Below are positions 61,091-64,000 of a stretch of 64,000 nucleotides of DNA, in pieces. The DNA lies in assembly GCF_938023125.1 (NCBI RefSeq), contig NZ_CALHDW010000010.1, positions 26,604 to 90,603 on the forward strand, read 5' to 3'. A model generated the notes under the pieces. The model was given only the letters and a program-made list of their open reading frames with translations, had not been told where the DNA came from and searched no databases. Numbering within the stretch: the stretch's first letter is position 1; every line of letters starts with the position of its first letter. This DNA is from an uncultured Porphyromonas sp. GTDB lineage: Bacteria > Bacteroidota > Bacteroidia > Bacteroidales > Porphyromonadaceae. The position numbers and the translations under genes were made by a program.

Positions 61091-61122
61091 CAAAGGTACT
61101 ACATTGTTTCGACACAAACAAA
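61091..61122 (-). promoter_or_regulatory. Promoter of rpmE2
   Basis: Minus strand TTTG (61122-61119), exactly 20 bp, TACCTTTG (61098-61091). The leader is about 145 nt, long for a ribosomal-protein gene. Confidence 0.8.
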
Positions 61123-61130
61123 TTCCACCC

Positions 61131-61166
61131 TGCAGATTCCAGTATCAAGTGCAACACAGTTACAAA
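61131..61166 (-). repeat. Upstream repeat element, copy A (rpmE2)
   Basis: Plus-strand reading TGCAGATTCC-AGTATCAAGTGCAAC-ACAGTTACAAA. It shares 24 of 25 bases with copy B at 63331 and sits directly behind the rpmE2 -33 element. Confidence 0.8.
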
Positions 61167-61305
61167 CTGTAGGAAAAAAACTTCGTATGGAGTTTTATAG
61201 CCTAGTTTTTTACGAGGTCCTATGTTCTCCCTCTCGTGCAACTTCCCCCTCGAGGAGAAATCCTCTAAGACAAAAGGAGATCGCAAAGACACCAGAAAAT
61301 CATAA

Positions 61306-61347
61306 CCGTGGGCGCTTGGAGGGGGGAAACTTCCAAACGCCCCACGG
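61306..61347 (-). terminator. Hairpin downstream of the T9SS-type gene
   Basis: CCGTGG-GCG-TTGGA pairs with its complement around GTTTCCCCCC on the minus strand; a TTATGATTTT tail follows. It lies about 90 bp after the stop codon. Confidence 0.6.
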
Positions 61348-61433
61348 AGGTAATACACTTTACTTTACCAATCTATTGAGGAGAAGAGACAAACGATCGA
61401 TAGCAAGTCAAGTGTCGAGGTGCAACAATAAGA

Positions 61434-63296
61434 TCATTGCGTTACAACGATGCGATATGCCTCGCCATTGATCTGTAAGAGATAGACTCCCTCTGCTAGG
61501 CTAGCAACGGGGATCGTAAGCGTATCAGCGCCTTCTCCAACGGTCTGATAGACTACAACGCCATCCATGGTATAGATAGAGATAAACGACCCTGCCTCTA
61601 CACCAGACAGATAGAGATGGTCCTTTGCGGGTATAGGTCTAATACTGTACTGCTTATCCATTGTAGAGGGTGTAGCGACAGAGTTGTCCTTTTTGACAGG
61701 TTCAATAATCATAAAGAAGACCTTCTTCTCTATCCAAAACTTCAGCGATAGCTCCTTAGTTGCCGTAGCGAGCCCTTTGGAGCCATCGTTTAGTGAGATG
61801 ACCTCTAGAGGATCTGGGAAACCGTTTAGCTTGAGCCACTGAGCGAAGGCTTGAGATGTATTAGCCTCTTCTAGAGACCCCACACAGTTTATTTGTCCCG
61901 TAATGTAAGGCGAGCCTCCATCTTGGGGGTTGTAGTAGTAGTTTACTCGATTGAAGTTGGTCTGAGAGACCTTATCCTTTGGAGTTACATATAGATGAGC
62001 ATACTCATTCCAACGAGTAGACTCGTATATGCGCAATCCTAACTTAGTCTCATAAGCTCTAACCTTGTTCGTATCGACTGATCCTGTGAGCATCGAGATA
62101 TCTGGGAAGTCTTGCACATCAGCAATAGGCGCATGCAGGATCTCTAACTCGCCCTCCTTGGGAACAACCGTAAATGCGACCTCTTGAGTCACCTCCGTAT
62201 TGTTGATCTGGAAGGTTACAAGAGCCTCCCCGACAGACTCACCCTTTAGCTCTTTTGTCGTAGGGTCATAGCTCACGACACTTGGATTACTTGATGTCAC
62301 CGTATACATATCGATATACTCAGCAGGAGTTATATCTACATGGTAGTCCTTAGCAAGAGCTAGTTTCTGCCCTACTTTGATACGGAAAGCATTTGGTGTC
62401 ACAGAGATCGTAGGCTCTTGGGGCTTCTCCCCTCCTGACTTATTCTTAAAGAGTCGTACCGTGCATAGATTGGTCTTGTCAGGAAACTGGCTGGTCGAGA
62501 TACCACTGAAATAGATTGTTGTGTACTTTGCCTTGTCCGTAGCCCAGTAAAAGCCCCCTGAGGCATAATTGTAGAGCTTTCCGCCCACTTTGATGCCAAC
62601 CGTAGGGATAATACACTCCTCGACCTGGCCCGCACGTTCAGCCCACCACGCTTCTGAGGCAATGTCTGATATAGATCCTGTGAACTCCTCTCCTAGATAG
62701 CATACAGATATCTTGATATAAGCATCTATTGGTGGTTCTTGCTCTATTTGTGTCATGCCTACACGCTCATATCTGTAAGCACAGCGATACTTATTGTCAG
62801 GCGCTGCTGGGAACTTTTCATCGTATGACTCTGTTGGTTTGCAGAGACGTATCGCATAGCTCACTCCATCACTTTTATTGTAGTAGTCACTAGCGAAGCT
62901 GTACCGCACATTGCCAAAGCTAACAGCCTCAATCACATCTTGAATCAAGCCTTCCTTGATAAAGTTCACGCCATACTCATAATAGTCGGAGAGGATACCA
63001 TTCCACTCAGCACTAGAGGGCAGGTGGTAAGCGACTCCATCTATAGGACAATGTGCAAAACGCTCATTAGCATCAGCATAGGAGAAGTACCCACTCTCTG
63101 AGGCGGTCTCATCTGTAACAAAGGAAGCCCCATCTGCTGCTAGATTGTACTTAGCAACATAGTCTATCGGGAGCTCGGGGCGCATGCCTGTAGTCGCTCT
63201 AGTTGTTTGACCATTATGACGAGAGCCCTGTGCATGAGCCACTGTTGCACACAAGCAGAGCAAGGCAAACAAGGCTATACGTAAACTACATTTCAT
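61434..63296 (-). CDS. Exported protein with Ig-like (Big_2) domain and T9SS sorting domain
   Basis: A 620-aa secreted protein. Signal peptide ALFALLCLCATVAHAQ, an N-terminal region with the FISUMP-like pattern (HLPSSAEWNGIL, Tyr/Asp-rich) up to about residue 290, a Big_2-type Ig-like repeat (RIKVGQKLALAKDY, VTSSNPSVVSYD, VTFQI), a further beta-rich region, and a C-terminal type A T9SS sorting domain (YSIRPIPAKDHLYLSG, SISIYTMDG-like turn, ending EGVYLLQINGEAYRI). Likely secreted by T9SS and attached to the surface. Function unknown. Repeat copy B lies in its upstream region. Confidence 0.92.
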   Translation of the reverse strand: MKCSLRIALFALLCLCATVAHAQGSRHNGQTTRATTGMRPELPIDYVAKYNLAADGASFVTDETASESGYFSYADANERFAHCPIDGVAYHLPSSAEWNGILSDYYEYGVNFIKEGLIQDVIEAVSFGNVRYSFASDYYNKSDGVSYAIRLCKPTESYDEKFPAAPDNKYRCAYRYERVGMTQIEQEPPIDAYIKISVCYLGEEFTGSISDIASEAWWAERAGQVEECIIPTVGIKVGGKLYNYASGGFYWATDKAKYTTIYFSGISTSQFPDKTNLCTVRLFKNKSGGEKPQEPTISVTPNAFRIKVGQKLALAKDYHVDITPAEYIDMYTVTSSNPSVVSYDPTTKELKGESVGEALVTFQINNTEVTQEVAFTVVPKEGELEILHAPIADVQDFPDISMLTGSVDTNKVRAYETKLGLRIYESTRWNEYAHLYVTPKDKVSQTNFNRVNYYYNPQDGGSPYITGQINCVGSLEEANTSQAFAQWLKLNGFPDPLEVISLNDGSKGLATATKELSLKFWIEKKVFFMIIEPVKKDNSVATPSTMDKQYSIRPIPAKDHLYLSGVEAGSFISIYTMDGVVVYQTVGEGADTLTIPVASLAEGVYLLQINGEAYRIVVTQ

Positions 63297-63330
63297 AATC
63301 TTTCTTTTTTATTTCATTCTTTTCAGAGAG

Positions 63331-63366
63331 TGCAGATTCCAGCATCAAGTGCAACGGTATGACAAA
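63331..63366 (-). repeat. Upstream repeat element, copy B
   Basis: Plus-strand reading TGCAGATTCC-AGCATCAAGTGCAAC-GGTATGACAAAA. It lies 34 bp upstream of the 61434-63296 gene (minus strand). No -7 box is evident between it and the start codon. Confidence 0.8.
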
Positions 63367-63384
63367 AGTATTCGGCAGGGAAAC

Positions 63385-64000
63385 TTACAAGAAAGCTACT
63401 TTCTTCGTTGCGGTGTAGACGCCTTCGTCCGTTGTAAGGGTTATAGTCACGGTCTGAACGCCATTGGACGGAGCTTTAGAGAATCGCATACGATAGAGGA
63501 TATTCTTGTTTTTCGGATTCTGCGAATCTAGCACCGCATTGCCGGCATCTAAATAGACCATCGCAAGCTCCTCTTCGGATACTTTATCAAGAGTCTTGCG
63601 AATTCGCTGCACACCGTATCGAGGATCAGTATGGCCTACGCTGGGGTTGATGAGTCCTTCTAAATTTGTCGGGTCATAGTGACGCTTGATACTCGGATAG
63701 GCAGTCAGATATTCAATCTCTACAATGTCCGAGAGAGAAGAGGCTGCCGGATGGGTTGCATCAAAGTCGTCGGAGGTAGTGATTGTCACATTCTTCACAA
63801 AGGCGGATAGGGCAAAGCCTTCATCTATGGCTTCCGGGAAAGTCATTTTAGAAGCGTTGTCTCCAAACTTATCGGCACACTGTACAAACTTGCTCACTTC
63901 AGCTGCCGGCGTCCTGTAACCATAGAAGCTATTAGTGACAAACTCCACAGTCATAACATAGTTTCCATGATTATCTTTTTTGAGAGCATCCTCTCTGATA
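63385..64000 (-). CDS. Exported/surface protein of unknown function, 5' partial
   Basis: The C-terminal 205 residues of a protein; the frame stays open through the window edge, so the start and any signal peptide are not visible (an internal ATG at 63954 is not the start). The visible part is beta-rich and Ser/Thr-rich and ends with VQTVTITLTTDEGVYTATKKVAFL. No domain is recognised with confidence; it resembles Bacteroidota surface lipoproteins with Ig-like folds. It lies 88 bp upstream of the 620-aa T9SS-type gene on the same strand, so the two may be functionally linked. Confidence 0.85.
   Translation of the reverse strand, partial: IREDALKKDNHGNYVMTVEFVTNSFYGYRTPAAEVSKFVQCADKFGDNASKMTFPEAIDEGFALSAFVKNVTITTSDDFDATHPAASSLSDIVEIEYLTAYPSIKRHYDPTNLEGLINPSVGHTDPRYGVQRIRKTLDKVSEEELAMVYLDAGNAVLDSQNPKNKNILYRMRFSKAPSNGVQTVTITLTTDEGVYTATKKVAFL

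Larger units (their letters stand above)
60940..61433. other. Gene-free region upstream of rpmE2
   Basis: Contains the rpmE2 promoter, repeat copy A and, further right, the hairpin that may terminate the T9SS-protein gene. No coding frame is convincing. Confidence 0.6.

Noticed and set aside
61131..63366. A transposon bounded by direct repeats A and B
   Set aside because: The enclosed gene is a T9SS-type exported protein without transposase, there are no terminal inverted repeats, and a third copy lies upstream of tRNA-Ser.

Overview
The window looks like chromosome of a Porphyromonas-type member of the Bacteroidota. The support is: a type IX secretion component (PorW/SprE) plus exported proteins with T9SS-like C-terminal sorting domains; SusC-style TonB receptors carrying CarboxypepD_reg-like N-domains; a short primary sigma factor (287 aa); repeated promoters of the Bacteroidota type (TTTG, about 20 bp, TAnnTTTG); and a five-gene succinyl-CoA to crotonyl-CoA (4-hydroxybutyrate) butyrate cluster in the gene order known from P. 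gingivalis. The genus is inferred; the species cannot be given.

Layout. 1-4.5 kb: RND efflux adaptor (5' end cut off), RND pump and a small PII-like protein, closed by a terminator. 4.6-7.4 kb: lone, AT-richer SF1 helicase fused to a nuclease-like C-terminus (possible defence gene). 8.0-13.7 kb: minus-strand operon abfD, NifU-like, abfT, 4hbD, sucD. About 600 nt upstream of it lies a well-formed cobalamin riboswitch with its own promoter. 14.7-19.3 kb: zupT, agmatine-to-putrescine genes aguB and aguA, a glycosyltransferase and a lipoprotein. 19.6-28.3 kb: an outer-membrane beta-barrel gene followed by four palindromes at exact 22-bp spacing, a BrkB/YihY membrane protein, and an operon of TonB receptor, CobI-like methyltransferase and CbiK-like lipoprotein (haem/tetrapyrrole acquisition type). 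28.4-37.3 kb: porW and its small membrane partner, crcB, PPi-dependent phosphofructokinase, a carboxynorspermidine-synthase-like gene and a BspA-like LRR protein.

38-42.7 kb: cation/proton antiporter, rhodanese lipoprotein, MATE pump and a split ThrE exporter. 42.8-46 kb: a nitrosative-stress locus, hcpR-like regulator convergent with hcp-ric; the hcp promoter carries a perfect palindrome at the class-II activator position. 46.3-48.3 kb: GmrSD-type DUF262/DUF1524 gene beside tRNA-Ser(CGA). 48.4-52.4 kb: exported protein, L,D-transpeptidase, DUF2520 protein, kdsC, maf and rpmH (only 48 aa). 52.4-52.6 kb: an apparently gene-free but highly structured stretch with a possible pseudoknot and a strong terminator. 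52.7-57.5 kb: FucP-type MFS permease, ECF sigma/anti-sigma/Spy-like operon, slyD, aroC. 57.6-61 kb: rpoD, degP, rpmE2. 61.4-64 kb: two exported proteins, the last cut by the window edge.

Functional themes are anaerobic amino-acid/succinate fermentation to butyrate, polyamine synthesis, tetrapyrrole/metal uptake, nitrosative stress defence, T9SS and envelope maintenance. No complete insertion sequence, CRISPR array, rRNA operon or replication origin was seen. The least explained signals are the riboswitch far upstream of the butyrate operon, the 22-bp palindrome array, the RNA-like region after rpmH, and a motif shared upstream of rpmE2, tRNA-Ser and a T9SS-type gene.
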